Below are positions 1-6,230 of a stretch of 10,573 nucleotides of DNA, piece after piece. How positions within the stretch are numbered: position 1 is the stretch's first letter; each line of letters starts with the position of its first letter. This stretch comes from Pseudomonadota bacterium (GTDB lineage: Bacteria > Pseudomonadota > Gammaproteobacteria > Burkholderiales > Casimicrobiaceae): positions 1-10,573 of the forward strand of contig JAKPSO010000264.1 of the NCBI GenBank assembly GCA_029571495.1, in the 5' to 3' direction. The notes under the pieces are model-generated. The model saw only the letters and a program-made list of their open reading frames with translations, made no database searches and was not told the origin of the DNA. Position numbers and translations under genes: made by a program.

Positions 1-215
1 TGGCTTCGAATCACCCACCGATATTCACCCGGTTCTTCCTCAAAACTAAAGGTCAGCGCGCTAAAACCCGTGAGCAACGCGATGGCCGCCCGTACCAACG
101 AGCCCAATGCGTCCGATAAATAAGAGGCGGTTGTGGAACACGAAGTCTGGCTGTCTGAGATAACACACTCGGCCCAACCGATGCCAGTGAGCCGATAACT
201 AATCGTGAGGCTCAT
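1..215 (-). CDS. Conserved hypothetical protein, N-terminal part (cut by left edge)
   Basis: An ATG at 213-215 (minus strand) opens a frame with no stop to the window edge: 71 complete codons plus two bases. The product begins MSLTISYRLTGIGWAECVIS and goes on through a hydrophobic helix-like stretch (SDALGSLVRAAIALLTGF, about residues 34-51) to an acidic, aromatic segment (SFEEEPGEYRWVIRS, 57-71). The composition looks like a real soluble protein: strand-rich start, amphipathic helix, then a charged strand. It resembles small conserved hypothetical proteins with a GWAEC...SYLSDAL...EEPGEYRWV pattern, but I cannot name a family or function. There is no signal peptide. No good Shine-Dalgarno sequence precedes the ATG (GACCGCAAGC), so the start is uncertain. 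The gene lies 159 bases beyond the DUF3943 stop and may have its own promoter. Confidence 0.6.
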   Translation of the reverse strand, partial: MSLTISYRLTGIGWAECVISDSQTSCSTTASYLSDALGSLVRAAIALLTGFSALTFSFEEEPGEYRWVIRS

Positions 216-374
216 GCTTGCGGTCTAACGAGATGCGCGCCGCAAAACCGCGGAATGACCAGGCTGCAGCGGAATACGATGGACATAAGAAAAACGCTGG
301 AAGGCTCGCGAGTAAGGGTGACTGCGTTTTAGCACGCCACCCCACTAGATAAAAGCCCGCGAAACCCCGCTCGC

Positions 375-1820
375 TCACTTCCGCCAATCCACCGCACCAA
401 TCCGATCGTGACCGAGCAGTGTGTAGAACAGCCCGATGGTGCCCCGCATTTGTGATCGATCGCTTACGCCGAAATACGACGAGTCGCGGCGCGACACGAT
501 GTACTTGACCGCGAGCGCGTGGTTGCCGCTCACACGCCAGTTGAACGACGCCTCCGCGCGCGCAACGTTGTCGTGATTGTTCGCGTCTTTCGAGCCCACT
601 TTGCTTACGAAATATTCGCGCGTGGTGACGTCGATTGAGTAGGCGTTGCCCGCCACGAGCCGCAGCGCTAGCAGCGCTTGCGGTGCGACGCCGTAGTGAT
701 AGTCGCGCTCTTCGGTGCCGTGCAGCGTGCTCACGGCGGCGTATCCTGCGCCGACGAGCCCTGTCGCTTGCAGTGCGATGGTGTCTGACAACCAAAGCTG
801 GCCTGTGCTGCCCAACGAAAGCGCCGTGGTCGATATCCGAAATATCTGCGGCGCGAAGTACGCGTAGCTCCCGTAAAGGCCCCACACGCCGCGATACCGC
901 TCGCCCATCGCGTAATCGCGCCCGTAGAGGAGCCCACGCGTTGCGATGGTTTCTATGCCGTTGCCGCTGGCGAGTGTTGTCTGAAATGTGAAGTAATCGA
1001 ATGGCCGCTTGTAGGTGTAATCCGGTTTTCCCGGAAGACCGTAATCCATTGAGTAGTCAATCACTCCTTCGCTTTTCTTCACGAGGGTCGACAGGCCGGG
1101 ATTGTTTTGTGTGGTGCCGGTAAATCCTAATTGCAACCGGCTGTAGTACTCCGGATCGTGGCTCGGGAAGACGGTCTTGAACCGGTTGCCGAATGTCAAG
1201 CGATTGAAGCCCGTCGCCGGAGAGATCGCAGCGGCAGCCGCTTCTTGCCACGCCTGCGGCAATCCGTCGTTATGTTCGAGTATCAGGTTCGCCATCCGAA
1301 ATAACGATTCGCCAAGAAACGAGCCCGCCACGCCGCTTGCGATTTGGTCGTTGCGCGCAGGCGGCGTGTTCTCGCCTGCAATTTCCCACATCGCGCTGCC
1401 TGCGAAGGTGTACCCGAGCGCTTCCCAATACGTCAAGCCCGCAGAGCGCGCAAAGCCGTGGTACATCGCGCCTTGAAGCGGGTGCAAAAACTGATTCACG
1501 GCGAACGGGTCGTTGTCGGCGACCCAGCTCGTTCGTAGGTTTCGCCGGACAGAGGCCATGGACACGTCGTAGTCGCCCGGTCCCTCGCGATGGCGATTGA
1601 AGCGATTGAGCAAAAAATCAAAGCCGACGATTTCGGCAGCCGGGATAGCAAAACTTTTGCGCGCTTCGATGTCGAACGACCGGTCTAACGCGGCGTCCAC
1701 CAACAGAGGCGTGCTGTGTGCGGGGGCTGGAGCGTCGACGGACGACGTAGCCTGTGCACATGCGTACCCTGTGCCGTGGAGACAAACGGCGAGCGCGCAA
1801 CCCACTAAACCGCGGCGCAT
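375..1820 (-). CDS. DUF3943 domain protein, secreted, probably outer-membrane beta-barrel-like
   Basis: The product is 481 residues from the ATG at 1818-1820. It starts with MRRGLVGCALAVCLHGTGYA and a likely signal-peptidase I site after A22-Q23-A24. A TTG at 1889 would add 23 Arg-rich residues in frame and hide the signal peptide, so the ATG is preferred. A DUF3943-type core covers about residues 66-185: FDFLLNRFNRH, NPF-like NDPFAVNQFLHPLQGAMYHGFARS, then YWEALGYTFAGSAMWEIAGE and SFLGESLFRMANLIL. The C-terminal half (about 225-481) has repeated aromatic, alternating strands (YYSRLQLGF, YFTFQTTLA, RGVWGLYGSYAYF, TIGLFYTLLG), consistent with an outer-membrane barrel. DUF3943 has no established biochemical role. 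No Shine-Dalgarno sequence precedes the ATG; it shares a base with the stop of the micro-ORF (TGATG), which suggests coupled translation. The family call is firm; outer-membrane location is inference. Confidence 0.85.
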   Translation of the reverse strand: MRRGLVGCALAVCLHGTGYACAQATSSVDAPAPAHSTPLLVDAALDRSFDIEARKSFAIPAAEIVGFDFLLNRFNRHREGPGDYDVSMASVRRNLRTSWVADNDPFAVNQFLHPLQGAMYHGFARSAGLTYWEALGYTFAGSAMWEIAGENTPPARNDQIASGVAGSFLGESLFRMANLILEHNDGLPQAWQEAAAAAISPATGFNRLTFGNRFKTVFPSHDPEYYSRLQLGFTGTTQNNPGLSTLVKKSEGVIDYSMDYGLPGKPDYTYKRPFDYFTFQTTLASGNGIETIATRGLLYGRDYAMGERYRGVWGLYGSYAYFAPQIFRISTTALSLGSTGQLWLSDTIALQATGLVGAGYAAVSTLHGTEERDYHYGVAPQALLALRLVAGNAYSIDVTTREYFVSKVGSKDANNHDNVARAEASFNWRVSGNHALAVKYIVSRRDSSYFGVSDRSQMRGTIGLFYTLLGHDRIGAVDWRK

Positions 1821-1894
1821 CACTGGGGTGCCATCGTCAGCGCAGTTTCGTTCGCGGGTGTGACCAGCGCGGCGGTGCAGAGCAGCCAAATCAT
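1820..1894 (-). CDS. Putative 24-residue micro-ORF linking DUF3309 and DUF3943 genes
   Basis: This frame starts at the ATG at 1892-1894, inside the last codons of the DUF3309 gene (ATGA overlap). It ends with TGA at 1820-1822, sharing one base with the ATG of the DUF3943 gene (TGATG). The peptide begins MIWLLCTAALVTPANE and ends ALTMAPQ, so its first ten or so residues are hydrophobic, like a short signal or membrane segment. All three frames differ, so ribosomes could pass from one gene to the next by termination-reinitiation. A weak GGGG lies upstream of the ATG, and the DUF3943 start has no Shine-Dalgarno sequence of its own. It may be a coupling leader peptide, a small membrane peptide, or simply a chance frame in a 70-base spacer. 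I know of no matching family. Confidence 0.35.
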   Translation of the reverse strand: MIWLLCTAALVTPANETALTMAPQ

Positions 1895-2049
1895 ATGCGC
1901 CCCATCACCATGAGCACGACCAGGATCAGGAGCAGCAATCCCAAGCCGCCGCTCGGTGCGTAGCCCCAACCGCGGCTATGTGGCCAGCTCGGAAGCGCGC
2001 CAATCAACAGCAGCACTAGGATGATCAACAAAATGGTTCCAATGCTCAT
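1891..2049 (-). CDS. DUF3309 family small membrane protein
   Basis: The product is 52 residues: MSIGTILLIILVLLLIGALP, then SWPHSRGWGYAPSGG, then GLGLLLLILVVLMVMGRI. Two hydrophobic segments (about residues 4-19 and 36-50) flank a short polar loop with the SWPHSRGWGY...PSGG signature typical of DUF3309 proteins, which are about 50 residues long and common in proteobacteria. The expected topology is a two-helix hairpin in the inner membrane. The biochemical role is unknown; such mini proteins often lie next to envelope or stress genes. The ATG at 2047-2049 follows a good ribosome-binding site (AAGGTAAGG, five to ten bases upstream on the minus strand), which supports it as the first gene of the group. 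Its stop overlaps the ATG of the micro-ORF that leads into the DUF3943 gene. Confidence 0.82.
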   Translation of the reverse strand: MSIGTILLIILVLLLIGALPSWPHSRGWGYAPSGGLGLLLLILVVLMVMGRI

Positions 2050-2119
2050 GGCCTTACCTTTTCGAATTTCCTAAGATCGTTACGCAGCAGCGCGAAGACG
2101 CTGCCACGCGCCTCCGTGT

Positions 2120-2134
2120 CATACGGTCAGTATG
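2120..2134. promoter_or_regulatory. Spaced palindrome CATAC-N5-GTATG
   Basis: CATAC-GGTCA-GTATG is a perfect 5+5 inverted repeat about 70 bases upstream of the DUF3309 start. Its position and form fit a binding site for a dimeric regulator of the minus-strand group. It is short enough to be chance, and no known operator is recognised. Confidence 0.25.
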
Positions 2135-2410
2135 CAAACGTGCACGGCGCGCGGGTACCGGACGTTCGCGCGAGTGCTCATGGGCTGTGTCCTACACGGG
2201 TTTTCGCTGCGTATGGCTGAGACGGAGAAGCACGGCGTGCCTAGGCTCTGACGCGAACCATCGCAAGCATGTACGAAGCAACTTATCGCCGAAAGGACTG
2301 CTGCACAAGGCTTAGCGGCGCATTCTGCACTTAGTCGAGACGGGCGTTAGCGGGCTCTAAAGCGCTGCCACACGGTCGGCGGACCGCAAAAGCTGATACC
2401 CAATGGATAC

Positions 2411-2433
2411 GCAAATCGGAGAGAGCCATTTGC
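2411..2433. promoter_or_regulatory. Inverted repeat GCAAAT-N11-ATTTGC
   Basis: A perfect 6+6 inverted repeat with an 11-base spacer begins 151 bases before the oxidoreductase ATG. It is in the AT-richer part of the intergenic region, where an activator would sit upstream of a promoter. LysR-type regulators often use such spacing, but no regulator gene is in the window and assignment is not possible. Confidence 0.3.
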
Positions 2434-2477
2434 AGACAAATCACCCAAAAACAGGTAAATTTCGGGTATTGCAAAAA

Positions 2478-2494
2478 GGTCAACACAATTGACC
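2478..2494. promoter_or_regulatory. Palindromic operator candidate GGTCAA-N5-TTGACC
   Basis: GGTCAA-CACAA-TTGACC is a perfect 6+6 inverted repeat, 67 bases before the oxidoreductase ATG. Just downstream is TATACG (2495-2500), a possible weak -10 element; if that is used, the palindrome would lie between -35 and -10, a usual place for a repressor of the TetR, GntR or similar type. The likely role is substrate-responsive control of the keto-acid oxidoreductase gene. The repeat is seen directly; the function is inference. Confidence 0.45.
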
Positions 2495-2546
2495 TATACG
2501 CCCCACATCAGGCGCACCACGGCGATCCCGTTTGCTGCGCCGCAAC

Positions 2547-2552
2547 AAGGAG
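2547..2552 (+). promoter_or_regulatory. Ribosome-binding site deciding the oxidoreductase start
   Basis: AAGGAG lies nine bases before the ATG at 2562. It lies inside the longer frame that could start at TTG 2532, so it argues for the ATG at 2562 and against the ten-residue extension. Confidence 0.8.
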
Positions 2553-2561
2553 TGCCCGAGT

Positions 2562-5500
2562 ATGTCCCAGAGCCCCCTATCCCCCGTCGCCACCGATAAG
2601 ACCGCCACGGCCGCCTCGCTTCCGGCCGCCGTGCAGCGCGCGATTGCTGAGGTTGCGCTTGATGATCGCTTCACGCAACCGTCGGGCCGTTTCTACATGA
2701 ATGGTTCGCATGCGCTCTTGCGGCTCATGATGTTGCAGCGGCAAATCGACGAGGCGGCAGGGCTCAACACGGGCGGTTTCGTGACGGGCTATCGCGGCTC
2801 GCCGTTGGGTGCGATCGATCAAAACGCGTGGAAGGCGAAGAAGCACCTCGAGAAATCGCACATCAAGTTTGTGCCCGGCGTGAACGAGGAGCTCGCGGCG
2901 ACCGCCGTGTGGGGTACGCAGCAAGTGAATTTGCACGCCGACGCGAAGTACGACGGCGTGTTCGCGATGTGGTACGGCAAAGGCCCAGGTGTGGACCGTT
3001 GCGGTGATGTGTTCAAGCACGCCAACCACGCGGGCACGAGCAAGCACGGCGGCGTGTTGTTGATCGCAGGCGACGACCACGGCGCGAAATCCTCCACGCT
3101 GCCACACCAATCCGATCACGAATTCATCAGCGCTGTTGTACCCGTGCTCTACCCGGCGGGTGTGCAGGAATATCTTGATCTAGGCGTGCATGGCTTCGCA
3201 ATGAGCCGCTATTCCGGTTGCTACGTCGGCATCAAAGCCGTGACCGACACGGTGGAGTCCACCGCGAGCGTAGTCGTCGATCCGGAGCGCATCAAACCAA
3301 TCATCCCCGACGACTTTCCTCTGCCCGAAGGCGGTGTGAATATTCGTTGGCCGCACACGCCGCTTGAGCAAGAAAAGCTCATGCACGATTACAAAATCTA
3401 CATGGCGATTCACTACGCGCGAGTGAACAAATTGAATCGCATCGTGATCGATTCGCCGCGCCCGCGGCTGGGAATCATGGCCGCGGGCAAAGCGTATCTC
3501 GATGTGCGGCAAGCACTCGACGATCTGGGCATTGACGACGAACTGGCCAAGGCCATTGGACTACGCGTGTTCAAGGTCGGCATGGTGTGGCCGCTTGAGC
3601 CGGAAGGCGTGCATGAATTTGCGTCTGGCCTTGAAGAAATTTTGGTCGTCGAAGAGAAGCGCCAAGTCCTTGAGTATCAGCTCAAAGAGCAGCTCTACAA
3701 CTGGAAAGAAGATGTGCGCCCGCAGGTCGTCGGCAAGTTCGACGCGAAGGGCGAATGGGTGCGGCCGCATGGCGATTGGCTGCTGCCGGCGCCGTTTGAG
3801 CTGACACCGGCGATGATTGCGCGCGTGATCGCGGGGAGGATTGCGAAGTTTTACGTGAGCGACAAAGTCAAGAGCCGTGTGCAGTGGATCAACGAAAAAG
3901 AACGCGCGCTTGCTCGAACCAAAATCGACATCGCGCGCGCGCCGTATTTCTGCTCGGGCTGTCCGCATAACACGAGCACCAAAGTGCCCGAAGGTTCACG
4001 TGCGGTGGCAGGCATTGGTTGCCATTACATGGCGATCTGGATGGATCGCGCGGAGACGTTTACGCAGATGGGTGGCGAGGGCGTGCCGTGGATCGGACAA
4101 GCGCCTTTCACCAACGAGAAACACATTTTCGCGAACTTGGGTGACGGTACGTACTACCACTCGGGCTTGCTTGCGATTCGCGCAAGCGTCGCTGCGGGTG
4201 TGAACATCACGTACAAAATTCTTTACAACGACGCCGTCGCGATGACCGGCGGACAGCCGCACGACGGACCGTTGTCGCCGCTCACGATCTTGAATCAGGT
4301 CGTCGCCGAGGGCGTGAAGAAAGTTTGCGTCATCACGGACGAACCGGCGAAGTACGAAGGCATTGCGCTACCCGCGAATTGCCCCGTGTATCACCGCGAA
4401 CGCCTCGACGAAATTCAACGCGAATTTCGCGAAGTTCAGGGCTGCTCGATCATCGTGTACGACCAAACCTGTGCGGCGGAGAAACGGCGCCGCCGCAAGA
4501 TCGGCAAGTTTCCTGATCCCGCGAAACGCGTGGTCATCAACGAAGCGGTGTGCGAAGGCTGCGGCGATTGCGGCGTGAAATCGAACTGCGTTTCGGTGGT
4601 GCCACTCGAAACCGAATTTGGACGCAAACGCACAATCGATCAGTCCAATTGCAACAAGGATTTTTCGTGTGTCAACGGCTTCTGCCCGAGCTTCGTCACG
4701 GTCGAGGGCGGGGCGCTCAAGAAGCCCGCGAAGGTCGGCGAAGTTGAGTTCGGCGATTTGCCCGAGCCTACGATCGCAGCGCTCGCTAAGCCATACAACA
4801 TCCTAGCGACAGGTATTGGCGGCACTGGCGTCTTGACCGTCGGGCAGGTGCTCGGCATGGCGGCGTTCCTCGAAGGCAAGGGGCTCACGATTCTCGACAT
4901 GTCGGGCCTCGCGCAGAAGAACGGCTCGGTCATGAGCCACATTCGCATTGCAAATACGCAAGCGGATTTGCATGCGACGCGTGTCGCAGCCGGCGAAGCC
5001 GACTTGGTGTTGGGATGTGATGTGCTCACGACCACCGCCGAGGATTCGCTCGCGAAGATGGCCGTGGGCGTGACCAAAGCGGTGATCAATTCGGCGGTGG
5101 TGATGCCCGCCAATTTCACACGCAACGCCGACATGAAGTTCCCGCTCGGCGGCATGGAGCGCGAGATCATCGACGCCTGTGGTGCGGACTCCGCGTGGTT
5201 CCTCGATGCGACGAAAATCGCAACGCGCCTCATGGGCGACTCGATCGCGACCAATTTGTTTGTGCTCGGCTACGCCTGGCAAAAAGGTTTGGTACCACTG
5301 CTCGAGGCCACGATTTTGCGCGCGATCGAAATCAACGGCGCTGCGGTAGCGATGAACAAGAATGCATTCCTATGGGGACGCCGCGCGGCGGTGGATTTGA
5401 AGCGCGTGGAGGAAATTGCCACGCCAAAGATCGCCGCGCCCGCGTCGGTGAAGCTCAGCGAATCGCTCGACGAAATGATCACGCGTCGCGTGGCATTCTT

Positions 5501-6155
5501 GACGGATTATCAAGACGCCGCGTATGCAAAAACGTACGGTGATTTCGTCGCCTTCGTGCGCCAAGCAGAGTCGGCGAAACTCCCTGGCAAGACGACACTC
5601 ACCGAAGCCGTGGCCCGCTACTACTTCAAGGTCCTTGCGGTGAAGGATGAGTACGAAGTTGCGCGTCTGCACAGCAACGGCGAATTCGAAAAGCGCATCG
5701 CTGGGCAATTTGAAGGTGACTACACGTTGAACTTTCACCTCGCGCCGCCGCTTTTCGCGAAGAAAGACCCGGTCACTGGCGAACTCAAAAAGCGCCAGTA
5801 CGGACCGTGGATGATGAAGGCGTTTCGCTTCCTTGCGTCACGCAAAGGCTTGCGCGGCAGTGCGCTCGACATCTTCAAGAACACGGACGAACGCCGCATG
5901 GAGCAACAGCTTAAAGTGGACTATCGTCGCTTGATCGAAGATGTTGTAGCCAAGCTCGCGCCGCACAACCACGCACTGGCCGTTCAACTCGCGAGCATCC
6001 CCGAAGACATTCGCGGCTACGGTCATGTCAAAGAGCGGCACTTGAAAGCCGCGAAAACGCATGAGGCGAAACTGAAAGCGGAGTTTGATGTGGCGAAGTT
6101 GGTGATCGGGATCGCGCCTGTCGGGTTGAGCCACCCAGGCGAACGGGCGGCATAA
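2562..6155 (+). CDS. Indolepyruvate ferredoxin oxidoreductase, fused alpha-gamma type with DUF6537 C-terminus
   Basis: This 1197-residue enzyme oxidatively decarboxylates 2-keto acids such as indolepyruvate or phenylpyruvate to acyl-CoA, passing electrons to ferredoxin. It acts in the cytoplasm in amino-acid breakdown. Domain order: N-terminal pyrimidine-type domain with GYRGSPLG (76-83) and GVNEE (106-110); a cysteine motif CSGCPHN (464-470); the thiamine-diphosphate site GDGTYYHSG (527-535) with NDAVAMTGGQ about 27 residues later; a ferredoxin-like segment with C664, C667, C670, C676 and then C697, C703, C708; a gamma-type domain with GIGGTGVLTVGQ (751-762) and SGLAQKNGSVMSHIRI (781-796); and a C-terminal DUF6537 region (about 960-1165). 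Length and order match the single-chain proteobacterial form, which replaces separate IorA and IorB. No co-directional partner is present, and the ferredoxin must be encoded elsewhere. Substrate preference cannot be read from sequence. Confidence 0.95.
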   Translation: MSQSPLSPVATDKTATAASLPAAVQRAIAEVALDDRFTQPSGRFYMNGSHALLRLMMLQRQIDEAAGLNTGGFVTGYRGSPLGAIDQNAWKAKKHLEKSHIKFVPGVNEELAATAVWGTQQVNLHADAKYDGVFAMWYGKGPGVDRCGDVFKHANHAGTSKHGGVLLIAGDDHGAKSSTLPHQSDHEFISAVVPVLYPAGVQEYLDLGVHGFAMSRYSGCYVGIKAVTDTVESTASVVVDPERIKPIIPDDFPLPEGGVNIRWPHTPLEQEKLMHDYKIYMAIHYARVNKLNRIVIDSPRPRLGIMAAGKAYLDVRQALDDLGIDDELAKAIGLRVFKVGMVWPLEPEGVHEFASGLEEILVVEEKRQVLEYQLKEQLYNWKEDVRPQVVGKFDAKGEWVRPHGDWLLPAPFELTPAMIARVIAGRIAKFYVSDKVKSRVQWINEKERALARTKIDIARAPYFCSGCPHNTSTKVPEGSRAVAGIGCHYMAIWMDRAETFTQMGGEGVPWIGQAPFTNEKHIFANLGDGTYYHSGLLAIRASVAAGVNITYKILYNDAVAMTGGQPHDGPLSPLTILNQVVAEGVKKVCVITDEPAKYEGIALPANCPVYHRERLDEIQREFREVQGCSIIVYDQTCAAEKRRRRKIGKFPDPAKRVVINEAVCEGCGDCGVKSNCVSVVPLETEFGRKRTIDQSNCNKDFSCVNGFCPSFVTVEGGALKKPAKVGEVEFGDLPEPTIAALAKPYNILATGIGGTGVLTVGQVLGMAAFLEGKGLTILDMSGLAQKNGSVMSHIRIANTQADLHATRVAAGEADLVLGCDVLTTTAEDSLAKMAVGVTKAVINSAVVMPANFTRNADMKFPLGGMEREIIDACGADSAWFLDATKIATRLMGDSIATNLFVLGYAWQKGLVPLLEATILRAIEINGAAVAMNKNAFLWGRRAAVDLKRVEEIATPKIAAPASVKLSESLDEMITRRVAFLTDYQDAAYAKTYGDFVAFVRQAESAKLPGKTTLTEAVARYYFKVLAVKDEYEVARLHSNGEFEKRIAGQFEGDYTLNFHLAPPLFAKKDPVTGELKKRQYGPWMMKAFRFLASRKGLRGSALDIFKNTDERRMEQQLKVDYRRLIEDVVAKLAPHNHALAVQLASIPEDIRGYGHVKERHLKAAKTHEAKLKAEFDVAKLVIGIAPVGLSHPGERAA

Positions 6156-6179
6156 CTCCTGACCGTACAAGTCGGGCCG

Positions 6180-6199
6180 AGTTGCCGAAATTAGCAACT
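6180..6199. terminator. Small stem-loop between convergent genes
   Basis: AGTTGC-N8-GCAACT forms a perfect 6-bp stem in the 75-base gap between the stops of the oxidoreductase and the DUF2079 gene. There is no T-run on either side, so it is not a classical intrinsic terminator. It is the only hairpin I noticed where both transcripts must end. Confidence 0.2.
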
Positions 6200-6230
6200 G
6201 CGGTTCCAGGTCGCCTCCGTGCCTCTGCTC

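Larger units (their letters stand above)
2050..2561. other. 512-base intergenic region between divergent transcription units
   Basis: No convincing gene lies between the DUF3309 start (minus strand) and the oxidoreductase start (plus strand). Short frames, such as one from the ATG at 2133 (plus strand, about 39 codons), lack a ribosome-binding site and recognisable content. The part nearest the oxidoreductase (about 2400-2500) is visibly more AT-rich, as expected for a promoter region. It carries the inverted repeats GCAAAT-N11-ATTTGC and GGTCAA-N5-TTGACC, listed separately. A small hairpin, CGGTC-GGCG-GACCG, lies at 2373-2386, and a third spaced palindrome lies near the DUF3309 side. I found no strong -35/-10 pair for either direction; the nearest plus-strand candidates are TTGCAA (2469) with TATACG (2495), whose 20-base spacing is too long. 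Confidence 0.6.

Noticed and set aside
223..229. GTCTAAC on the plus strand (GTTAGAC on the minus strand), an integron attC-like core site just before the ATG of the left-edge gene.
   Set aside because: I found no matching partner core or long imperfect palindrome upstream within 159 bases, so a cassette recombination site cannot be supported; a seven-base match is likely chance.
345..374. GC-rich stretch with GCGGGCTTTTATC after the DUF3943 stop, looking like an intrinsic terminator.
   Set aside because: The left arm needed to pair with GCGGGC is not there (only three or four base pairs form), so no stable hairpin precedes the T-run.
199..885. Long minus-strand frame (228 codons) inside the DUF3943 gene.
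   Set aside because: It is an Arg/Ala-rich shadow frame of a GC-rich gene with no domain; the DUF3943 frame explains the region.
2133..2252. Short plus-strand frame of about 39 codons in the intergenic region.
   Set aside because: It has no ribosome-binding site, an unremarkable Arg/Cys-rich product and no sign of coding bias.
4640..5254. Long antisense frame (204 codons) inside the oxidoreductase gene.
   Set aside because: It lies wholly within the coding part of a well-recognised enzyme and has shadow-type composition.
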